This document shows positions 6,344 through 13,893 of a stretch of 16,238 nucleotides of DNA, piece after piece. Position 1 is the stretch's first letter. Each line of letters begins with the position of its first letter. Source of the DNA: Acetobacteraceae bacterium (GTDB taxonomy: Bacteria; Pseudomonadota; Alphaproteobacteria; Acetobacterales; Acetobacteraceae); assembly GCA_003133265.1 (NCBI GenBank), contig PKWQ01000367.1, forward strand, positions 198 through 16,435, given 5' to 3'. The position numbers and the translations under genes were made by a program. A model generated the notes under the pieces. It saw nothing but the letters and a program-made list of their open reading frames with translations, did not search any database and was not told the DNA's origin.

Positions 6344-6766
6344 ATGACACTCAAGGCAGGCAGCCTCAAGGTTGGCGACAAGCACACCGAGCGTGTGGCC
6401 TCCAACCTCTCGCGCACCCAGATCGTGATGTATGCCGGCGCGTCCGGCGACTACAACACGCTGCACACCGACGAGATCTACACCACCAAGGTCGCCGGCT
6501 ACCCGAGCGTGTTCGCGCACGGCATGTTGACCATGGGCCTGACCGGCAAGGCGCTGACCAATTTCGTTGGCAACGGTACGCTGACCAAGTTCGGCGTGCG
6601 CTTCACCAACCAGGTGTGGCCGGGCGACTCGTTGGACACCACCATCACGGTGGCGGATATCCGCCAGGAAGGCGGGCAGAAGCTGGCCGACCTGACGCTG
6701 TCCACGGTCAACCAGGACGGCAAGGAAGTGATGACCGGCACCGCGACGACCCGCATCGATCCGTGA
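6344..6766 (+). CDS. MaoC family dehydratase/enoyl-CoA hydratase, catalytic hotdog subunit
   Basis: (R)-specific enoyl-thioester hydratase type, 140 aa. The hydratase signature ASGDYNTLHTDEIYTT spans about 33-48, with predicted catalytic D36 and H41, followed by GYPSVFAHGMLTMG (52-65), the usual central helix and turn. It lies 13 bp behind its smaller partner, with ribosome site GGGGGGCGAG before ATG at 6344. A rho-independent terminator stands about 30 bp after the stop, closing a two-gene operon. Natural acyl substrate cannot be read from sequence; no other fatty-acid or polyester genes are in the window. Confidence 0.9.
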   Translation: MTLKAGSLKVGDKHTERVASNLSRTQIVMYAGASGDYNTLHTDEIYTTKVAGYPSVFAHGMLTMGLTGKALTNFVGNGTLTKFGVRFTNQVWPGDSLDTTITVADIRQEGGQKLADLTLSTVNQDGKEVMTGTATTRIDP

Positions 6767-6798
6767 TCGCTGGCGACTATTGGTCTGGATGTGGAAGG

Positions 6799-6823
6799 CC
6801 CCCGCTGGAAGGCGGGGGTTTTT
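6799..6823 (+). terminator. Rho-independent terminator of the MaoC operon
   Basis: CCCCCGC (6799-6805) pairs perfectly with GCGGGGG (6812-6818) around a 6-nt loop, and five T follow directly. It sits about 30 bp after the stop codon of the catalytic MaoC subunit, in the correct orientation. Confidence 0.88.
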
Positions 6824-6862
6824 CGCTGGGTGGTTATGCACTTCGCAAACACGTTCCGCGCT

Positions 6863-7072
6863 CTAGGACTTGAGGCCCAGAAGATGGGTATAAATTCTTC
6901 GGTATGCGTGCAGAATATTGTATAAGTCGTGTAGGAAAGCCTCGGCATCGGCGGTATCCAGATCGGCCATCAACAGGCGAGTGACAATTATTTCCTGTCG
7001 GGCAATCCGCTGCTCGCAATCCGCTATGTAACGGCGGTGCCTGAGAACAAACTGGTTAGGTTTTTCGGCCAT
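6863..7072 (-). CDS. Small conserved-looking hypothetical protein
   Basis: 69 aa, rich in charged residues and predicted mainly helical, with a pattern (RHRRYIADCEQRIARQE, then LDTADAEAFLHDLYNILHAY) that resembles short hypothetical proteins common in alphaproteobacteria; I know of no function for them. No membrane segment or signal peptide is seen. AAGG lies just before the ATG at 7072. Its 5' end overlaps the 3' end of the 44-aa gene upstream by 17 bp, which suggests translational coupling. Composition is lower in GC than the flanks. Confidence 0.7.
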   Translation of the reverse strand: MAEKPNQFVLRHRRYIADCEQRIARQEIIVTRLLMADLDTADAEAFLHDLYNILHAYRRIYTHLLGLKS

Positions 7073-7190
7073 TAGCCTTCGGCTTTGATGGCTGCGCCGG
7101 AATATCCTTCGTCTTCTGCCGCACGATCACCGCCAATTCCGCCGTGGAAGCGGCGTCATCATGGACGTATGCGGCGAACAGAACGGACAT
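7056..7190 (-). CDS. Very small hypothetical protein (44 aa) upstream of and overlapping the 69-aa gene
   Basis: A 44-residue frame with ATG at 7190 and a strong ribosome site, AAGGAG, 7-8 bases upstream. The product starts MSVLFAAYVHDDAASTAEL and ends in a basic, Pro/Lys-rich tail (PSKPKANGRKT). It contains no recognisable domain. The good ribosome site and the 17-bp overlap with the following small gene are the arguments for a real gene. It may instead be a leader peptide for the downstream gene. Unknown function. Confidence 0.5.
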   Translation of the reverse strand: MSVLFAAYVHDDAASTAELAVIVRQKTKDIPAQPSKPKANGRKT

Positions 7191-7316
7191 AGTCTTGCTC
7201 CTTGATCGAAATCCTATCCCTTCCCGTAATGTGCTCCAACTGCATAATTGCCTTTTCATCGGGCGCCGTCCCCCGGTCTGGACGACCACAGCGGCAAACT
7301 CCATGATCCCCCCCGC

Positions 7317-8138
7317 ATGAGGTCTCCTGTCCGTCGCCCCAATCTCCGCCGCATCCGTGCCGAGTTGGATGCCGCCACCATCCGCACCTGGGATGCGGCA
7401 CCGCTCGCGGGTTCCGCGCCCGGGGCGATCGTATTTGCCGGTTCTCCCGGCAGCCTGCCGGCGGGGCGGCGGGTCTATGCGGTGGGCGACATCCACGGCC
7501 GGCTGACGCAGTTGCGCGCCCTGCACGCCGCCATTGCCGAGGACCTTGCCCGCCGGCCGGTCGCCGCCGCGCTGCTGGTGCATCTTGGGGATTACATCGA
7601 CTGGGGGCCGGACAGCGCCGGCGTGGTGGCGCTGCTGGCGGCGGGGCCACCGGTCGCGGGGGCGGCGGTGGTCAACCTGATCGGCGATCACGAGCAGATG
7701 CTGCTGGACGCGCTGGCCGGCGACGCGGCGGCGGCGACCGACTGGCTGCACTCCGGCGGGCGCGAGGCGCTGGCGAGCTGGGGGATCGACCCCGCCACGC
7801 CGCGCCAGGACTGGAAAGACCGGCTGCCATCGGCGCATCTGGCGTTCCTGGCCGGGCTGGCGCCGCACCACAAGGCGGGGGGCTATCTGTTCGTGCATGC
7901 CGGCGTGCGGCCCGGGGTCCGGCTCTCGGCGCAGACCCGGATGGACCTGCACTCCATCCGCGAGCCGTTCCTGTCGTCGGACCGGGATCTGGGCGTGGTG
8001 GTGGTGCATGGTCACACGGCGGCGTCTCTCCCGGTGGTGCGGTCGAACCGTGTGGGCGTGGATACCGGGGCGGCACTCGGCGGCAAGCTGACCTCCGCGG
8101 TGCTGGAAGACGACCGGATCGGTTTCATCAGCGTGTGA
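7317..8138 (+). CDS. PPP-family serine/threonine phosphatase-like metallophosphoesterase with altered signature motifs
   Basis: Resembles bacterial PP1-like/lambda-type protein phosphatases. 273 aa from the ATG at 7317. Conserved elements are YAVGDIHGRL (D58, H60), HLGDYIDWGPDS (D92), LIGDHEQML, FVHAGVRPG (H194), IREPFL (R215) and VHGHTA (H231). Two key positions differ from the family rule: the usual GDxxDRG has Trp at 96 instead of the phosphate-binding Arg, and the usual GNHE has Asp at 124 instead of the metal-bridging Asn. Activity may therefore be reduced, changed in substrate, or lost. The start is uncertain: no ribosome site precedes 7317, and an in-frame TTG at 7248 is possible. It converges on the LLM gene with 18 bp between stops. 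Confidence 0.82.
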   Translation: MRSPVRRPNLRRIRAELDAATIRTWDAAPLAGSAPGAIVFAGSPGSLPAGRRVYAVGDIHGRLTQLRALHAAIAEDLARRPVAAALLVHLGDYIDWGPDSAGVVALLAAGPPVAGAAVVNLIGDHEQMLLDALAGDAAAATDWLHSGGREALASWGIDPATPRQDWKDRLPSAHLAFLAGLAPHHKAGGYLFVHAGVRPGVRLSAQTRMDLHSIREPFLSSDRDLGVVVVHGHTAASLPVVRSNRVGVDTGAALGGKLTSAVLEDDRIGFISV

Positions 8139-8156
8139 TATCAACCGCCTTGTGCA

Positions 8157-9068
8157 TCACCCCGTAAATGTCGAAAACACTTCCTCGATCGCCTTCATCT
8201 GATTGCCGGCGGCCGAGGAGGGCACGATGATCGGCGTGCGGATGCCCGCCGCGTACCAGGCATCCAGCCCGTCGCGGACCTGGCGTGCGGTGCCGAACAG
8301 CGAGCAATCCGCCAGCCAGCGGTCGTGCAGGTATTTCGGGATATCGTCGTTGCGGTTCTCGGCGATGGCGGTCTCGATCGCCTCCATCTCCTCGCGGTAG
8401 CCGCATTCCTTCCAGTAGTTGCGATAGTTCGGCAGGAACGCGTAGCCGTGTAGCGAGCGGCGGCAGATCGCCTTCGCCGCCTCTATGTCGTCGGATATGC
8501 AGGTCGGGATCATCGCGCCGATGAAGAAGTCGGGATCGGCCCGCTTCGCCGCCGGCAGCGCCGCGAGCGATCGCGCCATGTGCGCGCGGCTGGCGTTGGC
8601 GAATGCCAGCCCGTCGCCGATCTCCCCGGCCAGCGCGATCATCTTCTGGCGCAGCGTGGCCAGGATCACCGGCGGCAGCCCGCCCAGCCGGTCGTGGGCG
8701 CGGAATTTTTCCACGAAATTGCGGGTATCGCCCAGCGGCTTGCCGGGCGTGACGCCCATGCGGACATGGCTCGGCCCGTGGGCGATGCCGATGCCGAGCC
8801 GGAACCGTCCGCCGGAGATTTCATGCATGAAGGCGGCACTCTGCGCGAAATCCTCCATCGTGCGCTGATAGATCGGCGCGATGGCGGTGCCGAAGGGAAT
8901 GCGCTCGGTGTTCCAGGCCAGCGCCTCGCAGAACGACATGTTGCCGAACGGCGAGGGCACGTAGATGCCGGCGAAACCACGGCGTTCGACCTCGCGCGCG
9001 ATCTCGACGGTGGCGCGGCGGCGGCCGGGGACCGCGATCAGGCTGATGGCGGGGAGGGTCTGCGGCAT
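8157..9068 (-). CDS. LLM-class flavin-dependent oxidoreductase
   Basis: Luciferase-like TIM-barrel monooxygenase/reductase using FMN or F420, 303 aa. Family features are an N-terminal strand ISLIAVPG followed by VERRGFAGIYVPSPFGN, the barrel stretch FGTAIAPIYQRTMEDFAQSA (about 59-78), ISGGRFRLGIGIAHGPSH (about 84-101), and the substrate/cofactor segment PVILATLRQKMIALAGEIGDGLAF (about 133-156). The start ATG at 9068 is preceded by GAGGAAA at good spacing. It is transcribed away from a second LLM gene with 104 bp between their starts, so the two probably share a control region. Cofactor and substrate are not determinable here. Confidence 0.88.
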   Translation of the reverse strand: MPQTLPAISLIAVPGRRRATVEIAREVERRGFAGIYVPSPFGNMSFCEALAWNTERIPFGTAIAPIYQRTMEDFAQSAAFMHEISGGRFRLGIGIAHGPSHVRMGVTPGKPLGDTRNFVEKFRAHDRLGGLPPVILATLRQKMIALAGEIGDGLAFANASRAHMARSLAALPAAKRADPDFFIGAMIPTCISDDIEAAKAICRRSLHGYAFLPNYRNYWKECGYREEMEAIETAIAENRNDDIPKYLHDRWLADCSLFGTARQVRDGLDAWYAAGIRTPIIVPSSAAGNQMKAIEEVFSTFTG

Positions 9069-9172
9069 GGGTGTTTCCTCGGCACGGGTTTGGCAGCGAT
9101 GATAGGGGCTTGAGCCGGCGCTGTCGTCATGCTGGCATCGCGGCCACGTTCACCAAGCCGGGGGAAACAACC

Positions 9173-10222
9173 ATGCGTGTCTCGACCCTTGTTCCGTATG
9201 ACGACTGGCGCGCCTGTGGCCCGGCGGCGGCGGAGATCGAAGCGCTCGGCTACGACGTGATCCAGTGCCCGGAGCTGAAGCACGATCCGTTCATCCCGCT
9301 CGCCCTCGCGGCACTGGCGACCGAGCGGGTGGAACTGGCGACCTCGGTGGCGATCGCCTTCCCGCGCAGCCCGATGATCGTGGCCAACCTGGCCTGGGAC
9401 CTGCACCGCCATTCCAAGGGCCGCTTCGTGGTCGGCCTGGGCAGCCAGGTGAAGCCGCACAACGAGCGCCGTTTCTCCGTGCCCTGGATCGCCCCGGCGG
9501 CGCGCATGGGCGAGTTCGTGGAAGCGTTGCGCGCCATCTTCCGCGCCTGGGAAACCGGCGAGCGGCTGAACTATCAGGGCGAGCACTACAAATTCACCCT
9601 GATGACGCCGGAATTCTCGCCGGGGCCGGTGGGCCTGAAGATGCCGCCGATCATGATCGCCGCCGTCGGGCCGGTGATGCTGAAGACCGCCGCCCGTCAC
9701 TGCGACGGCGTGCGGCTGCACGGGTTTTCCACCCGGAAATATCTGGAGGACGTGGTGCGGCCGCTGCTGGCGGGCGAGTTGGAGAAGGCCGGCAAGAGCT
9801 TCGCGCAGTTCGAGGTCACCGGCGGCGGCTTCGTCGTCACCGGCCCGAACGAGGCGGCGGTGGCGAAGGCGGCGGAGAAGATCCGCTATCGCGTGGCGTT
9901 CTACGGCTCCACCCCCGCCTATCGCGGCGTGCTGGAACTGCACGGCCATGGCGAGCTGGGCGAGAAGCTGCAGCACGCGACGCGCCAGGGTGCATGGGAC
10001 AAGATGGCGGCGATGGTGTCCGACGAGGTGCTGGAGCTGTTCGTCGCCCGCGCGCCCTATAGCGATCTGCCGGCGGCGATCCAGAAGCGCTTCGGTGGCG
10101 TGGTGGACACGATATCGCTGGAGTTCCTGAGCGACGATCCGGCGGAGGTGAAGCGCGACCTAATCAAGGCGATTCAGGCGATCCCGAGTTCGTTTCAGGG
10201 TTACCAGACCGAATGGGGCTGA
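9173..10222 (+). CDS. LLM-class flavin (possibly F420)-dependent oxidoreductase
   Basis: 349 aa, longer than its divergent neighbour and of a different subfamily. Features include IEALGYDVIQCPELKHDPF (about 23-41), VELATSVAIAFPRSPMI, then KGRFVVGLGSQVKPH (about 82-96) and PPIMIAAVGPVMLKTAARHCDG, the usual C-terminal flavin-binding region. It resembles the TIGR03617-type F420-associated group, but this is memory of family style, not a search. The ATG at 9173 has GGGGGA 7 bases upstream; the open frame back to 9071 lacks family character. The last 63 bp overlap antisense with the decayed deacetylase. Confidence 0.88.
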   Translation: MRVSTLVPYDDWRACGPAAAEIEALGYDVIQCPELKHDPFIPLALAALATERVELATSVAIAFPRSPMIVANLAWDLHRHSKGRFVVGLGSQVKPHNERRFSVPWIAPAARMGEFVEALRAIFRAWETGERLNYQGEHYKFTLMTPEFSPGPVGLKMPPIMIAAVGPVMLKTAARHCDGVRLHGFSTRKYLEDVVRPLLAGELEKAGKSFAQFEVTGGGFVVTGPNEAAVAKAAEKIRYRVAFYGSTPAYRGVLELHGHGELGEKLQHATRQGAWDKMAAMVSDEVLELFVARAPYSDLPAAIQKRFGGVVDTISLEFLSDDPAEVKRDLIKAIQAIPSSFQGYQTEWG

Positions 10223-10699
10223 GACCGGCGGCGTTGGGCCCGACCGTAGATGCAGCATGGCCGCGTTGGGCTCGGGGCAGGCGGCCTCGATGATGGCGGC
10301 GAAGCGCGCGCCGCGATCGGCTTCGGTGATCACGGTGCGCGGCAGGGCGAACATGTCCTCGCCCGGTTTGACGAGGTGTGGACTGATGGCGAAGGCCGCG
10401 CGGTAGCCGACCCGCACATGGTGGGACACGAGGAACCGCAACTGCTCCTCGAACACGCTGTCCGTCACCTCGGTGGGGCCGAAGGCGGTGGGATCGAACC
10501 GGTGATAGGTGAGTACGGCGGTGCCCCGCTGGGCTTCCTCGGCGCTGGCGGCCCCGCCGGGCGACGCGAGGAGCGCGAGCAGCGCGGCCAGGATGACGGC
10601 GAGGGAAGGGCGTGCGGTCGGTATCGATGTTCCGGTTCCGGTTCGGTGACGGCGCTGTCGCTCAGCTGGCCAGCCGGTAGACGCCCCGCTCGAACGCAT
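10160..10699 (-). pseudogene. Polysaccharide deacetylase remnant with internal deletion
   Basis: An open frame of 179 codons reads as the two ends of a secreted polysaccharide deacetylase joined in frame. A hydrophobic signal-like segment (LAVILAALLALLASP) is followed by RGTAVLTYHRFDPTAFG and FEEQLRFLVSHH, the usual N-terminus. After HVRV the frame jumps to YRAAFAISPHLVKPGED and FALPRTVITEADRGARF, which fits the C-terminal part of such proteins. The NodB catalytic core is absent: no TFDDG-like metal Asp pair and no HxxxH motif. The only ATG (10699) lies inside the serine hydrolase gene, and no start with a ribosome site precedes the signal segment. The 3' end runs into the LLM gene. A non-functional remnant is the best reading; a shortened protein with a new role is possible but unsupported. 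Confidence 0.7.
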
Positions 10700-11831
10700 C
10701 GTACAGGTCCAGCACGGTGCGATCCGCGAACGGCAGGATTTGCGTCATGATGGTGCCGCCGATCCGCCGCTTCGGATCGATCCAGTAATAGGTGTTGCGC
10801 AGGCCGGCCCAGCACAGGCTGCCGGCGGCGCGTCCGCCCGGCACGTCCTGTGTGTTGATCAGGAAGCTCAGCCCCCATTTCTTCGGCATGCCCGGGAAGA
10901 ACTCGGCGTCGTTGGACAGCATCGGCTGTTCGGTACGCATCGCGCCGACGTCGATGTCGCCGATATGGTTTTGCCCCATCAGCGCCACCGTCTCCGGCTT
11001 CAGCAGCCGCGCGCCGTCCAGCGCGCCGCCGTTCAGCATCATCAGCACGAAGCGCAGATAATCCCCGGCGGTGCTGTATAGCCCGCCGCCGCCCAGGAAG
11101 GAGTCCGGTTGCTGCGGCGGATCGTAGGCGATCGGTTCCAGATGCCCGTCGGGGTGGCGCTGGTGCATGCCCCCCAGCCGCGCCGACACCTCCGGGCGCA
11201 GCTTGAAGCCGGACGACGCCATCCCGAGCGGGGCGAAGATGTGCTGTTGCAGATAGGCATCCAGCGTCTGGCCGGTCACCGCCTCCAGCGCCTTGCCGAC
11301 CCAGTCGATGTTGACGCCGTATTCCCATGCGGCGCCGGGATCGAAGGCCAGCGGCAGGCAATCCTCGGGCTTCTGGAAGGTGGCGACGCGCGGCAGGCCG
11401 GTATGCTTCACGTAGGCCAGCATCTTCGGGTTCCACATGTCGTAGACGAAGCCCGCGGTGTGGGTCAGCAACTGCCGCAGCGTGATCGGCCCGTTCGCCG
11501 GTCGCAGGATCGGCTTGCCGGCGCCGCCCATTCCTTCCAGCACGCGCGGCGCGGCGAGCGCGGGCAGCAGCCTGCCCATGTCGTCGTCCAGCCCAAGCCG
11601 TCCCTGCTCCACCAGCTGCATGCAGGCGGCCGCGGTGATCGCCTTGGTCATCGAGGCGATCCAGAACACCGTGTCCGGCGTCATCGCCACGCCGCCGCCG
11701 AGCGCGCGTTCGCCGAACGCGCCCTGGTAGATCGTCTGCTTCCCGTCGGTTGCCATGGCGACCACGCCCGGCACCGCGCCGGTTTCGGTGGCGCGGCGCA
11801 ATGCGGCGTCGAGATCGGCTCGTGCGGTCAT
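10662..11831 (-). CDS. Class C beta-lactamase-like serine hydrolase (family VIII esterase type)
   Basis: 389-aa penicillin-binding-protein-fold hydrolase, most likely an esterase rather than a resistance enzyme. The nucleophile motif is SMTK (S60, K63) in FWIASMTKAI, the second motif Y171 in AWEYGVNID, and the C-terminal element CWAGLRNTYYWIDP (340-353) stands where the KTG-like motif of true beta-lactamases would be. HTAGF (124-128) is also typical. No signal peptide is seen, suggesting a cytoplasmic enzyme. I chose ATG at 11831, preceded by AGGGAAA; the frame reaches upstream to 11861 without family character. It follows ada by 57 bp on the same strand and may be co-transcribed. Confidence 0.88.
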   Translation of the reverse strand: MTARADLDAALRRATETGAVPGVVAMATDGKQTIYQGAFGERALGGGVAMTPDTVFWIASMTKAITAAACMQLVEQGRLGLDDDMGRLLPALAAPRVLEGMGGAGKPILRPANGPITLRQLLTHTAGFVYDMWNPKMLAYVKHTGLPRVATFQKPEDCLPLAFDPGAAWEYGVNIDWVGKALEAVTGQTLDAYLQQHIFAPLGMASSGFKLRPEVSARLGGMHQRHPDGHLEPIAYDPPQQPDSFLGGGGLYSTAGDYLRFVLMMLNGGALDGARLLKPETVALMGQNHIGDIDVGAMRTEQPMLSNDAEFFPGMPKKWGLSFLINTQDVPGGRAAGSLCWAGLRNTYYWIDPKRRIGGTIMTQILPFADRTVLDLYDAFERGVYRLAS

Positions 11832-11888
11832 GAAATTTCCCTGTTTCCGCCAATATATCACGGCGGCTACGGGCGAACAGGCGCGGCG

Positions 11889-12953
11889 TCAGTCGGCGGT
11901 ACCCGCCGCCGCCCGTTCCCGCTCCAGCAGTGCTTTCTTCCGCGGCACGCCCCAGCGATAGCCCGTCAGGTCGCCGTTGCTGCCGACGATGCGGTGGCAC
12001 GGCACGGCGAGCGAGACCGGGTTGGTCGCGCACGAGCGCGCCACCGCACGGATCGCGCGGGGATTGCCCACCATCTCGGCCAACTGGGCATAGGTGCGGG
12101 TCTCGCCGGGGGGAATCCGGCAAAGCGTCTGCCAGACCCGCAACTGGAACGCCGTGCCGCGCAGATCGAGCGGCAGATCGAGCGCCTCCGCCGGCTCCTC
12201 CAGGAAATCGAGCACCGCGCGGACGGAGGCGGCCAGCCCGGTATCGTCGGCGACCACCCTGGCGTGCGGGAACCGGCGGCGGAAATCGCCCATCAGCGCG
12301 TCGTCGGGTTCGGCGAAGCCGATGAAGCAGACGCCCTGATCGGTCGCGCCGACCAGCAGACGGCCGAACGGGCAATCGGCGAACGCGGTGCGGATCGTCT
12401 CGCCCTGCCCGCCGCGCCGTGCGGCACCCGGGGTCATGCCCAGCAGCGCGCCGGTCTTTTCGTAGACCCGGCTTTCGGAGCCATAGCCGGCATCCGCCAC
12501 CGCATCGACCACCCGCGCGCCCTCGGCTAGCGCGGCGTGCAGGCGCCGGGCGCGCACGCCCTCGGCGTAGCTGCGCGGGGTCAGGCCGGTATGGTCGCGG
12601 AACATGCGCAGAAAGTGGAAGCGCGAATAGCCCGAGCGTGCCGCCAGTGTCTCCAGCGACGGAATCACCGCCGCGCGCCCGATGGAGGCGCAGGCATCCT
12701 CCACCACCGCGCGGGCCAGCGCGGCGCGCTCCCCCTTGGGGTCGCAGCGGCGACAGGCGCGGAAGCCTGCTTCCTCTGCCTGCGCGGGCGTGGCGTAGAA
12801 CCGCACATTGCGCCGCAGCGGCCGGGGCGATGGGCAGCCGGGGCGGCAATACACGCCCATCGTGGTCACGGCGTAGAGGAAATCCCCGGACTCGCGGCGC
12901 AGGACCTGCTGCCACAGTGCCTCGTCGTCGGTGTGTGTCTGGATGTGCATCAT
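11889..12953 (-). CDS. ada: Bifunctional DNA alkylation repair protein and transcriptional activator Ada
   Basis: Removes methyl groups from DNA phosphotriesters and O6-methylguanine and activates the adaptive response. 354 aa, full length. The N-terminal zinc domain has all four cysteines (C36 in GVYCRPG, C40, C67, C70 in FRACRRC). The AraC-type helix-turn-helix follows at about 80-178 (SGYSRFHFLRMFRDHTGLTP, DAVADAGYGSESRVYEKTG). The C-terminal methyltransferase domain carries LRVWQTLCRIPPGETRTY and the acceptor C319 in AVPCHRIVGS, with RWGVPRKKALLE closing it. I preferred the ATG pair at 12953/12950, where family similarity starts; an upstream ATG at 12989 is possible. No clear ribosome site was found. 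Promoter was not identified. Confidence 0.94.
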   Translation of the reverse strand: MMHIQTHTDDEALWQQVLRRESGDFLYAVTTMGVYCRPGCPSPRPLRRNVRFYATPAQAEEAGFRACRRCDPKGERAALARAVVEDACASIGRAAVIPSLETLAARSGYSRFHFLRMFRDHTGLTPRSYAEGVRARRLHAALAEGARVVDAVADAGYGSESRVYEKTGALLGMTPGAARRGGQGETIRTAFADCPFGRLLVGATDQGVCFIGFAEPDDALMGDFRRRFPHARVVADDTGLAASVRAVLDFLEEPAEALDLPLDLRGTAFQLRVWQTLCRIPPGETRTYAQLAEMVGNPRAIRAVARSCATNPVSLAVPCHRIVGSNGDLTGYRWGVPRKKALLERERAAAGTAD

Positions 12954-13005
12954 GCCGCTAACATGCCGCCCGTCCGCATGGCGTGCCATCCGCTGCTTGC
13001 GCCGA

Positions 13006-13740
13006 CTATTTTTCCGGCGATGGCGGGCGGACGCCGAAGGCGAAGCGCACGCCGAACAGGGCGGCCTGATCGAACATCGGGCCCAGCCGCATGCTGGTCT
13101 CCGCGCCGTTGGTGGTGCCTTGGAAGCTGCGGGTGAACGGCATCCCGAACAGCCGGTATTCGGCCGTCAGCGACAGACCCGGCACGCCCGGCATCGGGAA
13201 GGACACGCCAGCCATCGCCTGATAGGCGGCGCTGCCGGCGCTGTCGCTGCTGCGGAAGCTGAAGGACGGAATGGTGGCATCCGCCCGCACGCCGTTCATA
13301 CTGCTCCAGCCATAGCCGAGCCCACCGCCCAGATACGGATAGATCCAGGGCGAGCCGACATCGATGTCGAACAGAACGTTGGCCATCACCGCATAGGTCT
13401 GGATGGTCCCGCCGGCGGCGGTGGCGACGGAGCCGCTGGACAGATGGCCGACCGCGTTCGAGCGGTCGCTGCCTTCGATTTCCATCCGCCAGCCATTGCC
13501 GAGCCCGTAACCCAGATTGACCACGCCGGCGAAGCCGCCGTTTTCGCGCAGTTCCAGCCCGTTGCCGCCAGGGAATGAGGGCGATGCGGCGCCGGCGTTG
13601 GATGTCTCGTGATAACCGGCGCCGATGCCGAGATAGACCCCCTGGAATGGTTGGGCTGCGGCTGCGAGCGGCCACAGCAGCAGCGCCGCCACGGGCGCGC
13701 CGAGCATCAGAACCACCAGAAGCGCCTGCCGCAACCGCAT
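13006..13740 (-). CDS. Outer-membrane beta-barrel protein, barrel-only paralogue of the neighbouring OmpA-type protein
   Basis: 244 aa with an N-terminal signal peptide (hydrophobic core about 6-24, cleavage probably after AAAA near 29). The mature protein is an 8-strand-type barrel: FQGVYLGIGAGYHE, FAGVVNLGYGLGNGWRMEIEG, WIYPYLGGGLGYGW, LSLTAEYRLFG and the final strand ALFGVRFAFGV. The last aromatic residue does not end the chain; a short PPSPEK tail follows. The layout matches the barrel half of the OmpA-family protein encoded 153 bp upstream, but the peptidoglycan-binding domain is missing. The two therefore look like a duplication in which one copy lost, or never had, the C-terminal domain. 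A 17-bp inverted repeat lies 34 bp before the start. Confidence 0.85.
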   Translation of the reverse strand: MRLRQALLVVLMLGAPVAALLLWPLAAAAQPFQGVYLGIGAGYHETSNAGAASPSFPGGNGLELRENGGFAGVVNLGYGLGNGWRMEIEGSDRSNAVGHLSSGSVATAAGGTIQTYAVMANVLFDIDVGSPWIYPYLGGGLGYGWSSMNGVRADATIPSFSFRSSDSAGSAAYQAMAGVSFPMPGVPGLSLTAEYRLFGMPFTRSFQGTTNGAETSMRLGPMFDQAALFGVRFAFGVRPPSPEK

Positions 13741-13773
13741 TGCCCTACATCCTTATCCGCGCGAACCGCGCCA

Positions 13774-13790
13774 GGATTATTTCCTAATCC
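13774..13790. promoter_or_regulatory. Inverted repeat upstream of barrel-only OMP gene
   Basis: GGATTA (13774-13779) and TAATCC (13785-13790) form a perfect 6-bp inverted repeat with a 5-bp spacer, 34 bp before the start codon at 13740 in a short, AT-richer interval. It could be a regulator-binding site or a small mRNA hairpin. No clear -35/-10 pair was recognised. Confidence 0.35.
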
Positions 13791-13835
13791 GCCAGTACGG
13801 TAATTGACCAGTGTTGCAATTGATATGCTGTGAAC

Positions 13836-13865
13836 GAAAAAGAAAGGGGCGCCTCTCGGCGCCCC
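13836..13865 (-). terminator. Rho-independent terminator of the OmpA-family gene
   Basis: On the minus strand a perfect 8-bp stem (GGGGCGCC with GGCGCCCC, loop GAGA, 13846-13865) is followed by TTTCTTTTTC (13845-13836). It starts about 28 bp after the stop codon of the OmpA-family gene and insulates it from the paralogue downstream. Confidence 0.88.
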
Positions 13866-13893
13866 AATCCCATAGTCGCGTTGTCGTGATCGA

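Noticed and set aside
7056..8144. 362-codon minus-strand open frame opposite the PPP-type phosphatase
   Set aside because: Only its last 44 codons, with their own ribosome site, look real; the rest is shadow of the phosphatase gene.
11109..12530. 473-codon plus-strand open frame opposite the serine hydrolase and ada
   Set aside because: No motif, biased composition, and fully antisense to two well-supported genes.
10465..12915. 816-codon open frame on the minus strand across the serine hydrolase and ada genes
   Set aside because: Arg/Ala/Gly-rich translation typical of an off-frame shadow in high-GC DNA; the two real genes in the other frame have complete catalytic motifs.
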